From contig NZ_JAGMUO010000060.1 of NCBI RefSeq assembly GCF_019049325.1, forward strand, positions 4,681 through 68,680: a DNA stretch of 64,000 bases, in the 5' to 3' direction. The notes under the pieces were generated by a model. It was not told the origin of the DNA. It did no database searches and worked only from the letters and a program-made list of their open reading frames with translations. The position numbers and the translations under genes are program-made. Below are positions 31,477 to 39,585 of the stretch, one piece after another (within the stretch, counting starts at the first letter, position 1; each line of letters begins with the position of its first letter). The DNA comes from Streptomyces sp. AC512_CC834. GTDB taxonomy: Bacteria; Actinomycetota; Actinomycetes; Streptomycetales; Streptomycetaceae.

Positions 31477-31845
31477 GTGCAACTCGAAGCGCACGCCCCG
31501 TCCGTACCGCCTTCCGACACGATCCCCAAGCCCTGTTCCACGGAGGACTCCACCTTGACCCCGCTCACCGCGCTCACCGCGCTCGACGACGCCATCGAGA
31601 ACCTCGGCGTGCCCGTCCCGTGCCGCTCCTACGACCCGGAGGTCTTCTTCGCCGAGTCGCCCGCGGACGTCGAGTACGCCAAGTCCCTCTGCCGCACCTG
31701 CCCGCTGATCGAGGCCTGCCTCGCCGGCGCCAAGGAGCGGCGTGAGCCCTGGGGCGTCTGGGGTGGCGAGCTGTTCGTCCAGGGTGTCGTCGTTGCCCGG
31801 AAGCGGCCCCGTGGCCGCCCGCGCAAGAACCCGGTCTCGGCATGA
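31477..31845 (+). CDS. wblC: WblC (WhiB7-like) redox-sensitive transcription factor
   Basis: 122 residues. Four Fe-S cysteines (Cys49, Cys72, Cys75, Cys81; CRTCPLIEAC), the GVWGG turn (93-97) and the C-terminal AT-hook RKRPRGRPRKNP (about 108-119). WblC with the principal sigma factor switches on intrinsic antibiotic-resistance genes after ribosome-targeting drugs. GTG 31477 is preceded by GAGGA at 31462-31466 and gives the length known for Streptomyces WblC; the frame extends upstream through the leader without support. Expression is governed by the AT-rich promoter, the uORF and the attenuator listed. The stop overlaps the next ATG (ATGA), so the downstream small gene is translationally coupled. 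Confidence 0.95.
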   Translation: MQLEAHAPSVPPSDTIPKPCSTEDSTLTPLTALTALDDAIENLGVPVPCRSYDPEVFFAESPADVEYAKSLCRTCPLIEACLAGAKERREPWGVWGGELFVQGVVVARKRPRGRPRKNPVSA

Positions 31846-32165
31846 ACACCGCAGGAACGATCGACCGCCCCCTGACGTACGACCCCCAGAAGCAGGCCCC
31901 GATGAAGCCGTCCACCCACGACATCGCAGGCACCACGCCTGAAGACTTCACCACCAGTGGCGCGAAGGACTCGCGTCAGAACAGGACCCGTGAGATGCAA
32001 CTCATCCCAGAAGCCTTGGCTCGTGCGCATATGCACGACCGCCTGCACGAGGCCGAGCAGGAACGCCTGGCGCTGCGCCTGGTGACCGCTCGCCGGATGC
32101 AGCGCCGGGCGGAGCGCGCCTCGCTGCGTGCTCGGCGTGCGCTCGCCATGGCGGTCATGCAGTAA
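31842..32165 (+). CDS. Small basic protein coupled to wblC
   Basis: 107 residues; N-terminal half polar and probably disordered, C-terminal half a long, Arg/Ala/Leu-rich amphipathic helix (about 52-107, with RMQRRAERASLRARRALAM). No domain is recognised. Its ATG overlaps the wblC stop, so it will be made together with WblC during antibiotic stress. The basic helix could bind RNA, ribosomes or membranes; that is conjecture. It is followed by two strong stem-loops, marking the end of the unit. Confidence 0.75.
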   Translation: MNTAGTIDRPLTYDPQKQAPMKPSTHDIAGTTPEDFTTSGAKDSRQNRTREMQLIPEALARAHMHDRLHEAEQERLALRLVTARRMQRRAERASLRARRALAMAVMQ

Positions 32166-32185
32166 CCGACACACCTGAAGCGGTG

Positions 32186-32252
32186 GTCTCCCGACGCGGG
32201 AGACGAAGCTCTGCCCGTGGGGGCCGGTCCGTCCGAACGGACCGGCCCCCAC
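32186..32252. terminator. Two stem-loops between convergent genes
   Basis: First: GTCTCCCG/CGGGAGAC (32186-32193, 32197-32204). Second: perfect 16-bp stem 32217-32232 with 32237-32252 (GTGGGGGCCGGTCCGT). Together they should stop transcripts from the wblC operon and the ABC1 kinase operon. Confidence 0.85.
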
Positions 32253-32273
32253 GCCGCGTTCGGCGCCGGTGGG

Positions 32274-33638
32274 TCACGCCTCCGCTGCCGTCTCCTCCGC
32301 CTCGTCCTCGGGGAGGAACCCCACCAGCCACTCCTCCAGCTCGTCGCGCAGCCGGACCGTCGCCCCCAACTGGCACAGCACACCGATGGTGCTCAGGGTC
32401 ACACGGTGGATCAGGAGGTACGACGGCGGCAGATTGAGCTGCTTGGCCAGTTGGTACGCGGGGGAGCGGGGATCGCCGATGCGGGCGGCCTGGCTCCGCA
32501 TCCAGCCGCGGGTGAAGGTGAAGGCGTCGACCCTGGCCGGCTCGATGATCGGCAGCAGGTAGTCGAGAACGGCGTCGGGGTCCAGCTCTATCGATTCCTT
32601 GACGAAGCCCTCCGCACAGAGCATCTCGTAGACGGCCTCCGCCTCGCCGTCCAGCGTCATGCGCAGAGCCTCGCCGATGGGCTCGGGCAGGCCGCCCGGG
32701 AGGTGGTCGACCGTGCCGAAGTCCAGGACGCCCAGGTGCCAGTCGTCCTCGCCCTGCGGACCGCCGGGCAGCAGACGGAAGTTGCCGGGGTGCGGATCGG
32801 CGTGCAGAAGTCCGGTGCGCGCCGGACCGGAGAAGAGGAAGTGGGCCAGCAACTGGCCGGCCCGGTCGCGCTGCTCCGGCGTGCCGTTGGTGATGATCTC
32901 CGACATCGGGATGCCGTCGATCCACTCGGTGATCAGCACCTGCTCACACTGGTGGACGACGTCCGGCACCACGATGTCCGGGTCGTCCGCGAACTCCTCG
33001 GCATGGGTCTGCTGGGCCTGTGCCTCCAGGTCGTAGTCCAGCTCCTCCGAGACCCGGTCCTTCAGCTCCGTGATCAGCGGCTTGACGTCCATGCCGGGGA
33101 CCAGCGGGCCGAGCAGGCGGGCGAAGCGGCTTAGCTGGTTCAGGTCGGACAGCAGCGCCTCGCCGGCCCCCGGGTACTGCACCTTGACCGCCACCTCGCG
33201 GCCGTCGTGCCACACCGCCCGGTGCACCTGCCCGATCGAGGCGGCAGCGGCGGGCTTGTCGTCGAACTCCAGGAACAGCTCCTGCCAGTCCTCTCCGAGG
33301 CGCTCCGCGAGCACGGAGTGCACCGTGCTCGTCGGCATCGGCGGTGCCGCCTCCTGGAGTTTGGTCAGCGCCGCGCGGTAGGGGCCCGCGACCTCCTCGG
33401 GCAGCGCCGACTCGAAGACGGACAAGGCCTGCCCGAACTTCATCGCCCCGCCCTTGAGCTCGCCCAGCACCTTGAACAACTGTTCCGCGGTGCGCTGCTG
33501 CAACTGCTGGCCGACGATCTCCGCGGACTCGCCCACGATCCGCTTGCCGAGCCCCCAGGTGGCCCGCCCGGCGAAGCCGAGCGGGAGCGCGGCGAGCTTG
33601 GCGGTCCGGGTGACCGCCTTGCGCGGAAGATCAGACAT
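32274..33638 (-). CDS. ABC1/AarF/UbiB-family atypical kinase
   Basis: 454 residues. KxGQ-type motif in GGAMKFGQALS, Ala/Lys-loop AAASIGQVHRA and AVKVQYPG, catalytic loop LLHADPHPGN and metal-binding LDFGTVD: all hallmarks of the ABC1 family, which bind ATP and act in lipid or quinone metabolism. Length is typical. ATG 33636-33638 has GGAGGG upstream. The upstream ThiF-like gene overlaps it by 8 bp, so they are an operon. M. tuberculosis Rv3197 is the positional equivalent and also borders WhiB7; it has been linked to macrolide tolerance, so a role in the WblC resistance network is worth considering. Confidence 0.9.
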   Translation of the reverse strand: MSDLPRKAVTRTAKLAALPLGFAGRATWGLGKRIVGESAEIVGQQLQQRTAEQLFKVLGELKGGAMKFGQALSVFESALPEEVAGPYRAALTKLQEAAPPMPTSTVHSVLAERLGEDWQELFLEFDDKPAAAASIGQVHRAVWHDGREVAVKVQYPGAGEALLSDLNQLSRFARLLGPLVPGMDVKPLITELKDRVSEELDYDLEAQAQQTHAEEFADDPDIVVPDVVHQCEQVLITEWIDGIPMSEIITNGTPEQRDRAGQLLAHFLFSGPARTGLLHADPHPGNFRLLPGGPQGEDDWHLGVLDFGTVDHLPGGLPEPIGEALRMTLDGEAEAVYEMLCAEGFVKESIELDPDAVLDYLLPIIEPARVDAFTFTRGWMRSQAARIGDPRSPAYQLAKQLNLPPSYLLIHRVTLSTIGVLCQLGATVRLRDELEEWLVGFLPEDEAEETAAEA

Positions 33639-34848
33639 GCGCCCTCCAAGTCCCAGCCGGCCGTGCCGGTTCCGCCTCGTGGCGTGGTTCCGGCGACGGC
33701 CCTTGCCCAGCCATTGTCGCGCGCCGCTCCCCGTCCTCGGGGATGTGTTCCCGCTTACCTTTCCCAACGGCTCCGCACGGGCACGCGGGGTGTGCCCGGA
33801 CCGGCCGTGCGTGCCAGCGCAGACCGGGCAGCGAGACCTCCCAGCGGGCGCCGGCGCTCGAGGGCGTCCGGCCGTCCAGGAAGGCGAGCGCGTGGGCCGC
33901 CGCGTACCCGGCGACAGTCGTCGCGAGGGTGAGGTCGCAGGGCGGCGGTACCCGGCGCTGCCGGCCGGAGCGCCACTGCGCCACCAGGCGCGGCCACGCC
34001 GGGTCCCGGTCGGCGCGGTCCGCGTGCAGACAGCCGGCGCACCCCGTCTCGCCGGGCAGCACCAGGGGACCGACGACGCCTGTCCCCTCCACGACCCCGG
34101 CGTACAGGTGGGGCGTACCCGAGGCCATGAGGGAATCCGCCGAGGCGGGATCGGGCGTGTGCACCGCGACGTCGTCGCGCGGGGCGACGACCACCAGGGA
34201 GAAGCCCGGGGCGCCCTCCTCGGGCGGTGCCGTCCGGCCTCGGCGGGGCGGCCGGTCGGGGGCCGCCCGGCGGACGACACGGCGGGCCGTCTCGTCGCGG
34301 CGGTCGCCGACGGACTCCGCGGGGAGCCCGCCGGGTGCGACGTCCCAGGGCTCGACGCGTCCGCCGTCGCGCACGTCGATCTCGCCGACGCCCGCACCCG
34401 ACAGCAGGGCGGCCAGCACCGCGCCCACCCGACCCGCACCTCGCACCCCCACCCGCAGGGCGCGTCGGGCGGCCAGGTGTCTGATCGCGTCGCCCGGTTC
34501 GGAGGTGGTCAGGGACAGCGAGGCCAGGTCGGGGCGGAGCCGGTCGAGGACGTCGCTCTTCTCCCGCAGGGCGTCGGCGGCCGGACCGCCGCCCCGGGAG
34601 TCGTCGAGGAGACCGGCCCGCGCCAGTCGCTCCACCACCCGGTCGACATGCCCGTCCGGCAGGTCCATGCGGTGCCCCGCCTCGCGCAGGAGCTCCGGTC
34701 CACGGGTGCCGTTGAGCAGTTCGAGAAAGCTGCCCGTCGCCGTGTCCACCGGTGCGAACGTCAGCGCGTGCGCCGGTGTCATCCCGAACTGCACGGTGTT
34801 CAGGTCGCGCCAGCCGCGCCTGAGCGCGGGCTTCACCATCGGATGCAT
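33631..34848 (-). CDS. ThiF/E1-like protein with zinc cysteines
   Basis: 405 residues. Residues about 125-300 hold a Rossmann segment RVGVRGAGRVGAVLAALLSGAG (GxGxxG) and the E1-like order seen in ThiF/MoeB proteins, then CAGCLHADRAD and a late HPACPCG, giving a likely four-cysteine zinc site. The first 120 residues look like a separate winged-helix-like domain (ELLNGTRG...HVDRVVERLARAGLLDD). The ATP-binding Arg/Asp signature of active E1 enzymes is weak, so activity is uncertain; a ThiF-like scaffold in peptide or cofactor modification is my best guess. Start ATG 34848 with GGGGGA upstream. It overlaps the ABC1 kinase gene. Context equivalent of Rv3196. Confidence 0.75.
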   Translation of the reverse strand: MHPMVKPALRRGWRDLNTVQFGMTPAHALTFAPVDTATGSFLELLNGTRGPELLREAGHRMDLPDGHVDRVVERLARAGLLDDSRGGGPAADALREKSDVLDRLRPDLASLSLTTSEPGDAIRHLAARRALRVGVRGAGRVGAVLAALLSGAGVGEIDVRDGGRVEPWDVAPGGLPAESVGDRRDETARRVVRRAAPDRPPRRGRTAPPEEGAPGFSLVVVAPRDDVAVHTPDPASADSLMASGTPHLYAGVVEGTGVVGPLVLPGETGCAGCLHADRADRDPAWPRLVAQWRSGRQRRVPPPCDLTLATTVAGYAAAHALAFLDGRTPSSAGARWEVSLPGLRWHARPVRAHPACPCGAVGKGKREHIPEDGERRATMAGQGPSPEPRHEAEPARPAGTWRAHV

Positions 34849-35028
34849 GCCAGGTCCCCCGTACGTCTTCGGATGCGAGTGCCAGCATGCCCGGATGCGC
34901 GGCGGGGTGCCGAAAGTTGTCCACAGGTGGTGGATATTCGTCATACAAATCAGTCGTGCATCTCAACGGAGAGGTGGCGGATCGGCACCGAAGCGTCCAT
35001 GAGCCGGGACTTCCCCGTGTGCAGCGGG

Positions 35029-35034
35029 TAACGT
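35029..35034 (+). promoter_or_regulatory. -10 box of leaderless YgjP-like gene
   Basis: TAACGT ends 6 nt before the GTG at 35041. No clear -35. The divergent intergenic (34849-35040) contains an AT-rich patch near 34930-34960 that may serve the minus-strand operon. Confidence 0.5.
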
Positions 35035-35040
35035 CGTGGC

Positions 35041-35637
35041 GTGTCCGCCGACCCACTGCACCGCGCCGGGGCGCCCCAGCGCACACCGACGAATCCGCCG
35101 CCGAGCAGCTCGGGGACGAGCGCGATCGAGGTGCGCAGGAGCGCCCGGCGACGCCGGACGGTATCCGCGTACCGCGAAGGCGATCGCACCGTCGTGCTGA
35201 TCCCCGCCCGGATGTCCGAGGCGGAGGAGCAACGCTGGGTGAGCGTCATGCTGGACAAGCTGGCCGCCCAGGAGAGCAAGCGCGTCCTCGGCGACGCCGA
35301 GCTGGCCGAGCGCGCGGAGCGCCTGTCGGGTCAGTACTTCGACGGCCGGGCCCGGCCCACCGCGGTCCGCTGGGTCACCAACCAGAACACCCGCTGGGGC
35401 TCGTGCACCCCGTCCGAGGGAAGCATCCGGCTGTCGCACCGCCTCCAGGGCATGCCCGAGTACGTCGTCGACTACGTGCTCCTCCACGAACTGGCGCATC
35501 TGCTCGTTCCCGGGCACGGGCCCCGGTTCTGGCGGCTGCTCGAGGCGTATCCGCGGACCGAGCGCGCCCGGGGCTACCTGGAGGGCGTGGTCGCCGCCGA
35601 CCGGCTGCCGCACGTACCCGGCGCCCGCAGCGAGTAG
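35041..35637 (+). CDS. YgjP/SprT-like (M48-type) metallopeptidase
   Basis: 198 residues with VVDYVLLHELAHLLVPGHGPRFW, giving HELAH and the downstream His of the YgjP/SprT group (HExxH-x8-H), plus RWGSCTP and the R/N-rich N-terminal strand typical of DUF45 proteins. It is probably a cytosolic zinc peptidase; SprT relatives act on DNA-protein crosslinks, but this subgroup has no assigned substrate. GTG start fixed by the -10 box. Low-complexity Pro/Ser in the first 28 residues. It diverges from the ThiF-ABC1 operon. Confidence 0.86.
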   Translation: MSADPLHRAGAPQRTPTNPPPSSSGTSAIEVRRSARRRRTVSAYREGDRTVVLIPARMSEAEEQRWVSVMLDKLAAQESKRVLGDAELAERAERLSGQYFDGRARPTAVRWVTNQNTRWGSCTPSEGSIRLSHRLQGMPEYVVDYVLLHELAHLLVPGHGPRFWRLLEAYPRTERARGYLEGVVAADRLPHVPGARSE

Positions 35638-35774
35638 CGCGCGCCCCCGGCAGGGAGTCCGACACGGCCGCGCACGGATTTCGTACCGGGTCTGTACCGA
35701 CCTCCTCCGGTGTCGGTGTTTGCCGTTAGCCTGTCGCGACGCACTTACATTCGGATGGGGGACGGTCGTAACGC

Positions 35775-37520
35775 ATGGCCAGGGAATTTCAACGCGGCCA
35801 CAAGGCCAGGATCAGTGACCTCACCGCGGGCACGGATCTGTACGTCGGTGTGCAGATCTCGGGCCCCGGGCTGAGCTTCGACATTAGCTGCTTCGGTCTC
35901 GACGCCGACGAGCGGTTGTCGGACGACCGGTACTTCGTGTTCTTCAACCAACCGAAGACCCCCGAGGAGTCCATCCAGCTCCTGGGCGCACAGGCGGGTG
36001 ACACGGAGGCCTTCCGGGTCACCTTCGACAGGATTCCGCAGCAGATCCAGAAGCTGTCCTTCACGGCGACGATCGACGGCGCGGGCCAGATGTCGCAGGT
36101 CGGACCCGGATACATCCGGATCGTCGCGGGCGGCGAGGAGGTGGCCCGGTACCCGTTCAGCGGCTCGGAGTTCTCCACCGAGCGCGCCGTGATGCTGGGC
36201 GACTTCTATCTGAAGGACGTGTGGCGGTTCGCCGCCGTCGGCCAGGGCTTCGACGGCGGTCTCGACGCGCTGCTGAGGAACTTCGGCGGCGAGGTGGCCC
36301 AGGAAGAGGCGCCCGCCCCGCAGCAGCCGCAGGCCGGCGCCACCCCGGGCTTCGCCCCGCCCGCCCAGGCCTCGGCACCGCCGGCCTTCGGCGGCCCCGC
36401 CGCCGCACCGGTCCCGGCCCCCGCGCCGCAGCCCGCACCGCAGGGCTTCGCCCCTCCGCCCGCCGCCACGCCGCCACCGGCTCCCGCCCCGGCGTCCGGG
36501 CCGGACGTGCACGCCGCGCAGACCATCGTCGCGCCCATGAACACGCCCCCCGGCGGCGCCCCGGTGCCGCCCCCGGGCCCGGCGCCCGCGCCCTACGGCC
36601 AGCCGGGCCAGCCCGGTCAGCAGCCGCCGTACGGGCAGGTTCCCGGCCAGACCGCGCCGCCGCCCCCCGGCTACGGCCAGCCGCAGGCGCCCCAGGCCCC
36701 GGCGCCGCCGCCCGGTTACGGGCAGCCGCCGACCGCGCCTCCCGGCTACGGGCAGCAGGCCCCGCCTCCGGGCTACGGCCAGCAGGCCCCGCCTCCGGGC
36801 TACGGCCAGCAGGCTCCCCAAGGCGCGGCGCCCGGCATGCCCGCGGCCGCCCCGCAGGGCGCCGGTGTGACGGCGGCGCTTCAGCAGTTCCGGGAGACGG
36901 CGCCCGGGCAGCGCTGGACCCAGCAGAACAAGAAGCTGGTCCGCGTCGACCTCGGCGCGGAGGGTCAGCCCGTGCTCGCCCGGCAGGGCAGCATGGTGCT
37001 CTACCAGGGCAAGGTCGACTTCAGCTACAAGGGCGCCGGATTCGCCGGCCGGGTCGTGGGCAACGCCACCGGCCAGGAGATGCAGCTAATGCGCTGTACC
37101 GGCAAGGGACAGGTGTTCCTCGCGGAGAACTCCGCGATGCTGCACCCCATCGAGCTCCAGGGTGACGCCGTGTGCGTCTCCGCGGAGAACGTCCTCGCCT
37201 TCGACGAGAGCCTCCAGTACGAGGTCCGCCGCATCGAGGGGCACGGCATCCCGGGTGGCGCGCTGTTCACGATGCAGTTCCAGGGCACCGGCACGATCGT
37301 CGTCAAGACGCGTGGCGTGCCCGTGGTGCTGCCGGTCACGCCCACCACGTTCGCCGACTGCAACGCCGTGGTCGCCTGGTCCGCCGCCGCCCAGGTGGTC
37401 GTCTCCAGCCAGGTGCGGATGCGCCGCAACTCCTACGCGGGCGACACGGGCGAGAGCGTCAACCTGCAGTTCCGGGCGGCGCCCGGCAGCTTCGTCGTCG
37501 TCCAGCCGTACGAGATCTGA
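35775..37520 (+). CDS. TerD domain fused to AIM24 domain through a Pro/Gly/Gln linker
   Basis: 581 residues. Residues 1-175 are a TerD/CABP-like calcium-binding stress domain (ISDLTAGTDLYVGVQISG, DISCFGLDADERLSDDRYFVFFNQ). Residues about 180-365 are a low-complexity linker with GYGQQAPPPGYGQ-type repeats. Residues about 370-581 are an AIM24 (TRAP-like beta) domain, VDLGAEGQPVLARQGSMVLYQG to SFVVVQPYEI. ATG 35775 gives a complete TerD start. It heads a cluster with two further AIM24 genes spaced 13 and 17 nt apart, clearly one operon. Ter proteins deal with tellurite, phage and envelope stress; AIM24 is a mitochondrial membrane-organisation domain of unknown bacterial role. I infer a multi-subunit beta-assembly. 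Confidence 0.88.
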   Translation: MAREFQRGHKARISDLTAGTDLYVGVQISGPGLSFDISCFGLDADERLSDDRYFVFFNQPKTPEESIQLLGAQAGDTEAFRVTFDRIPQQIQKLSFTATIDGAGQMSQVGPGYIRIVAGGEEVARYPFSGSEFSTERAVMLGDFYLKDVWRFAAVGQGFDGGLDALLRNFGGEVAQEEAPAPQQPQAGATPGFAPPAQASAPPAFGGPAAAPVPAPAPQPAPQGFAPPPAATPPPAPAPASGPDVHAAQTIVAPMNTPPGGAPVPPPGPAPAPYGQPGQPGQQPPYGQVPGQTAPPPPGYGQPQAPQAPAPPPGYGQPPTAPPGYGQQAPPPGYGQQAPPPGYGQQAPQGAAPGMPAAAPQGAGVTAALQQFRETAPGQRWTQQNKKLVRVDLGAEGQPVLARQGSMVLYQGKVDFSYKGAGFAGRVVGNATGQEMQLMRCTGKGQVFLAENSAMLHPIELQGDAVCVSAENVLAFDESLQYEVRRIEGHGIPGGALFTMQFQGTGTIVVKTRGVPVVLPVTPTTFADCNAVVAWSAAAQVVVSSQVRMRRNSYAGDTGESVNLQFRAAPGSFVVVQPYEI

Positions 37521-37533
37521 GGGAGAGCCCGAC

Positions 37534-38214
37534 ATGAACCAGCCGCTCGCGGGCTATGCTCCCGCACCCGTCAGTGCCCGCATGGAGAACCACGGCAACC
37601 ACATGCTGAAGGTCGCCATGCAGACCGGAAACGACCTCCTCGCGCGCGTGGGCTCGATGACCGCCTACGAGGGCTTCGTCCAGTACGAGCCGAACCCGCC
37701 GGCGGTCCGCCAGATCGCGAAGGACTGGATGACCGGCGAGGGCGCGCCCCTGATGAAGTGCTCCGGCGACGGTCTGCTCTACCTCGCCGACTACGGCGCC
37801 AACGTCGTCGTCATCAACCTCAACGGCGACGGGATCTCCGTCAACGCCACCAACCTGCTCGCCTTCGACGCCCACCTGACGTGGGGCGTGGAGCGGGTGA
37901 AGGGCCTGGCGAAGTTCGCCGGGCAGGGCCTGTGGAACACCAAGATCTCCGGACAGGGCTGGGTGGCGCTCACCTCCCGGGGAAAGCCGATCGTGGTCGA
38001 CTGCGGCGGTGGCGAGGACGAGACCTACGTCGACCCGGACGCACTCGTCGCCTGGTCCCCGAACCTCAAGGTGAAGGGCAAGCGCAGCTTCAAGGCGCAG
38101 TCGCTGATCGGCCGCGGCAGCGGCGAGGCCTTCCAGATGGCCTTCTCCGGTCAGGGCATCGTCGTCGTCCAGCCCAGCGAGGACAGCACCGACCGCCTCC
38201 GGGTCCGGGGCTGA
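37534..38214 (+). CDS. AIM24 family protein
   Basis: 226 residues; single AIM24 domain from MLKVAMQTGNDLLARVGSMTAYEG to GEAFQMAFSGQGIVVVQPSE. Typical markers are the early LARxGSMxAYxG and the final FxGxGxVxVQPSE, shared with both neighbours. No signal peptide or membrane helix. ATG 37534 with GGGAG 8 nt upstream, 13 nt after the TerD-AIM24 stop. The family has no established bacterial function; co-expression with a TerD fusion suggests a stress-related complex. Confidence 0.9.
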   Translation: MNQPLAGYAPAPVSARMENHGNHMLKVAMQTGNDLLARVGSMTAYEGFVQYEPNPPAVRQIAKDWMTGEGAPLMKCSGDGLLYLADYGANVVVINLNGDGISVNATNLLAFDAHLTWGVERVKGLAKFAGQGLWNTKISGQGWVALTSRGKPIVVDCGGGEDETYVDPDALVAWSPNLKVKGKRSFKAQSLIGRGSGEAFQMAFSGQGIVVVQPSEDSTDRLRVRG

Positions 38215-38231
38215 GGGGGAGCCAGAACATC

Positions 38232-38987
38232 ATGCAGAGCCCGCTTTTCGCCTACAACGACCAGCAGACCCAGGAAGTCTGGAGCCTGCAGAACAAGCAC
38301 ATGCTCCGCGTCGCCCTGACGGGCCACGACGACGTGCTCGCACGCAAGGGCACGATGGTCGCCTACCAGGGGCTCGTCGAGTTCGACGCCGAGTACCAGA
38401 GCAACAACCAGTCGCGCTCGCGTGCGCACACCGGTGAGGGCCTGGACCTGATGCGCTGCCACGGGCAGGGCACAGTCTTCTTCGCCAACCTCTCCCAGTG
38501 CGTCCACGTCGTGGACGTCGACCAGGACGGTCTCACCGTCGACAGCAGCTACGTACTGGCGATGGACTCGTCCCTGCACCACGAGGTCATCGCGGTGGAC
38601 AGCCTGTACGGCATCTCCGGCTCGGGGAAGTACCAGCTCAACATCACCGGCCGCGGCAAGGTCGCCCTGATGACCTCGGGGTCCCCGCTGTTCATGCAGG
38701 TGACGCCCGACAAGTACGTCAACTGCGACGCCGACGCGATCGTCGCCTGGTCCACCGGCCTGCGCGTGCAGATGCAGGCCCAGACGCACTCCTCCGGGGT
38801 GTGGCGGCGCCGTGGCAACACGGGCGAGGGCTGGGAGCTGAGCTTCATGGGCAGCGGCTTCGCGCTCGTCCAGCCCAGCGAGCTGCTGCCGCCGCAGAAC
38901 ACCCAGGTCGGACAGGGCGTCGCCGCGCAGTACGGCATGGGACAGCACGGCGCCCGCAGTCAGAACCAGGGCAACGTCTGGAGCTGA
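38232..38987 (+). CDS. AIM24 family protein
   Basis: 251 residues; AIM24 domain with HMLRVALTGHDDVLARKGTM at the start and SFMGSGFALVQPSELLPP near the end, followed by a Gln/Gly-rich tail. Third member of the cluster, 17 nt after the second, with GGGGGAG before the ATG. The three paralogues are well diverged, so the duplication is old and each may hold a fixed place in a hetero-assembly. A strong terminator follows at 39023. Confidence 0.9.
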   Translation: MQSPLFAYNDQQTQEVWSLQNKHMLRVALTGHDDVLARKGTMVAYQGLVEFDAEYQSNNQSRSRAHTGEGLDLMRCHGQGTVFFANLSQCVHVVDVDQDGLTVDSSYVLAMDSSLHHEVIAVDSLYGISGSGKYQLNITGRGKVALMTSGSPLFMQVTPDKYVNCDADAIVAWSTGLRVQMQAQTHSSGVWRRRGNTGEGWELSFMGSGFALVQPSELLPPQNTQVGQGVAAQYGMGQHGARSQNQGNVWS

Positions 38988-39022
38988 CCGGCGTCGGGAC
39001 GGGGCGCTGAGCTCCGTTCGTC

Positions 39023-39052
39023 AAGGGGTGATCGCCACGGCGGTCACCCCTT
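39023..39052. terminator. Bidirectional terminator
   Basis: AAGGGGTGA (39023-39031) pairs with TCACCCCTT (39044-39052), with further inner pairs. The A and T ends give T-runs on both strands between the AIM24 operon and the convergent Nudix gene. Confidence 0.85.
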
Positions 39053-39069
39053 ACTGGCCCCCTGCCGGC

Positions 39070-39585
39070 TCAGAGCCGCGCGAGCGTCGCCTCCAGCAGG
39101 CGTACGACCGAGTCGTCGGCCACGTCCGCGACCCCGGAGTACGGGAACCAGCGCAGGTCGAGGGACTCGTCGCTGATCGCCTCCACGGCCCCGGCCGGGG
39201 CGACCGCCGCGTACTGGACGTCCAGGTGCCAGGCGCAGGGCGTGTGATGGCGGTCCAGCCGCACCGGACCGCCCGGGGCCAGGGACAGGCCCTCGATGCC
39301 CGACTCCTCGGTCGCCTCACGCAGGGCAGCCCTCGCCAGCGTCTCGTCGACCGGCTCGCAGTGGCCGCCCATCTGCAGCCACTTGCGCATCTTCTTGTGG
39401 AGGGTCAGCAGGACCCGCTCACGGGACGGGTCGATCACCAGGGCGCTGGCCGTGATGTGCCCGTCCCGACAGGCCTTCCACAGACCGTCGGGGTGCGCCG
39501 CAAGGTGGTCCAGGTAGACCTGACGCAGCTCTTCCTGGCCCCGGTGGTCCTTCAGGACCAGGAGCGCGTCGTCATGGAGGCTCAC
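39070..39585 (-). CDS. Nudix hydrolase
   Basis: 171 residues with a complete Nudix box, G-x5-E-x7-REUxEExGU, in GGHCEPVDETLARAALREAT (about 73-92) followed by EESGI. Such enzymes split nucleoside diphosphates linked to other moieties; the substrate cannot be told. The GTG start (39583-39585) overlaps the stop of the upstream DUF2342 gene as GTGA, so translation is coupled. No signal peptide. The gene ends about 18 nt from the shared terminator with the AIM24 operon. Confidence 0.88.
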   Translation of the reverse strand: MSLHDDALLVLKDHRGQEELRQVYLDHLAAHPDGLWKACRDGHITASALVIDPSRERVLLTLHKKMRKWLQMGGHCEPVDETLARAALREATEESGIEGLSLAPGGPVRLDRHHTPCAWHLDVQYAAVAPAGAVEAISDESLDLRWFPYSGVADVADDSVVRLLEATLARL

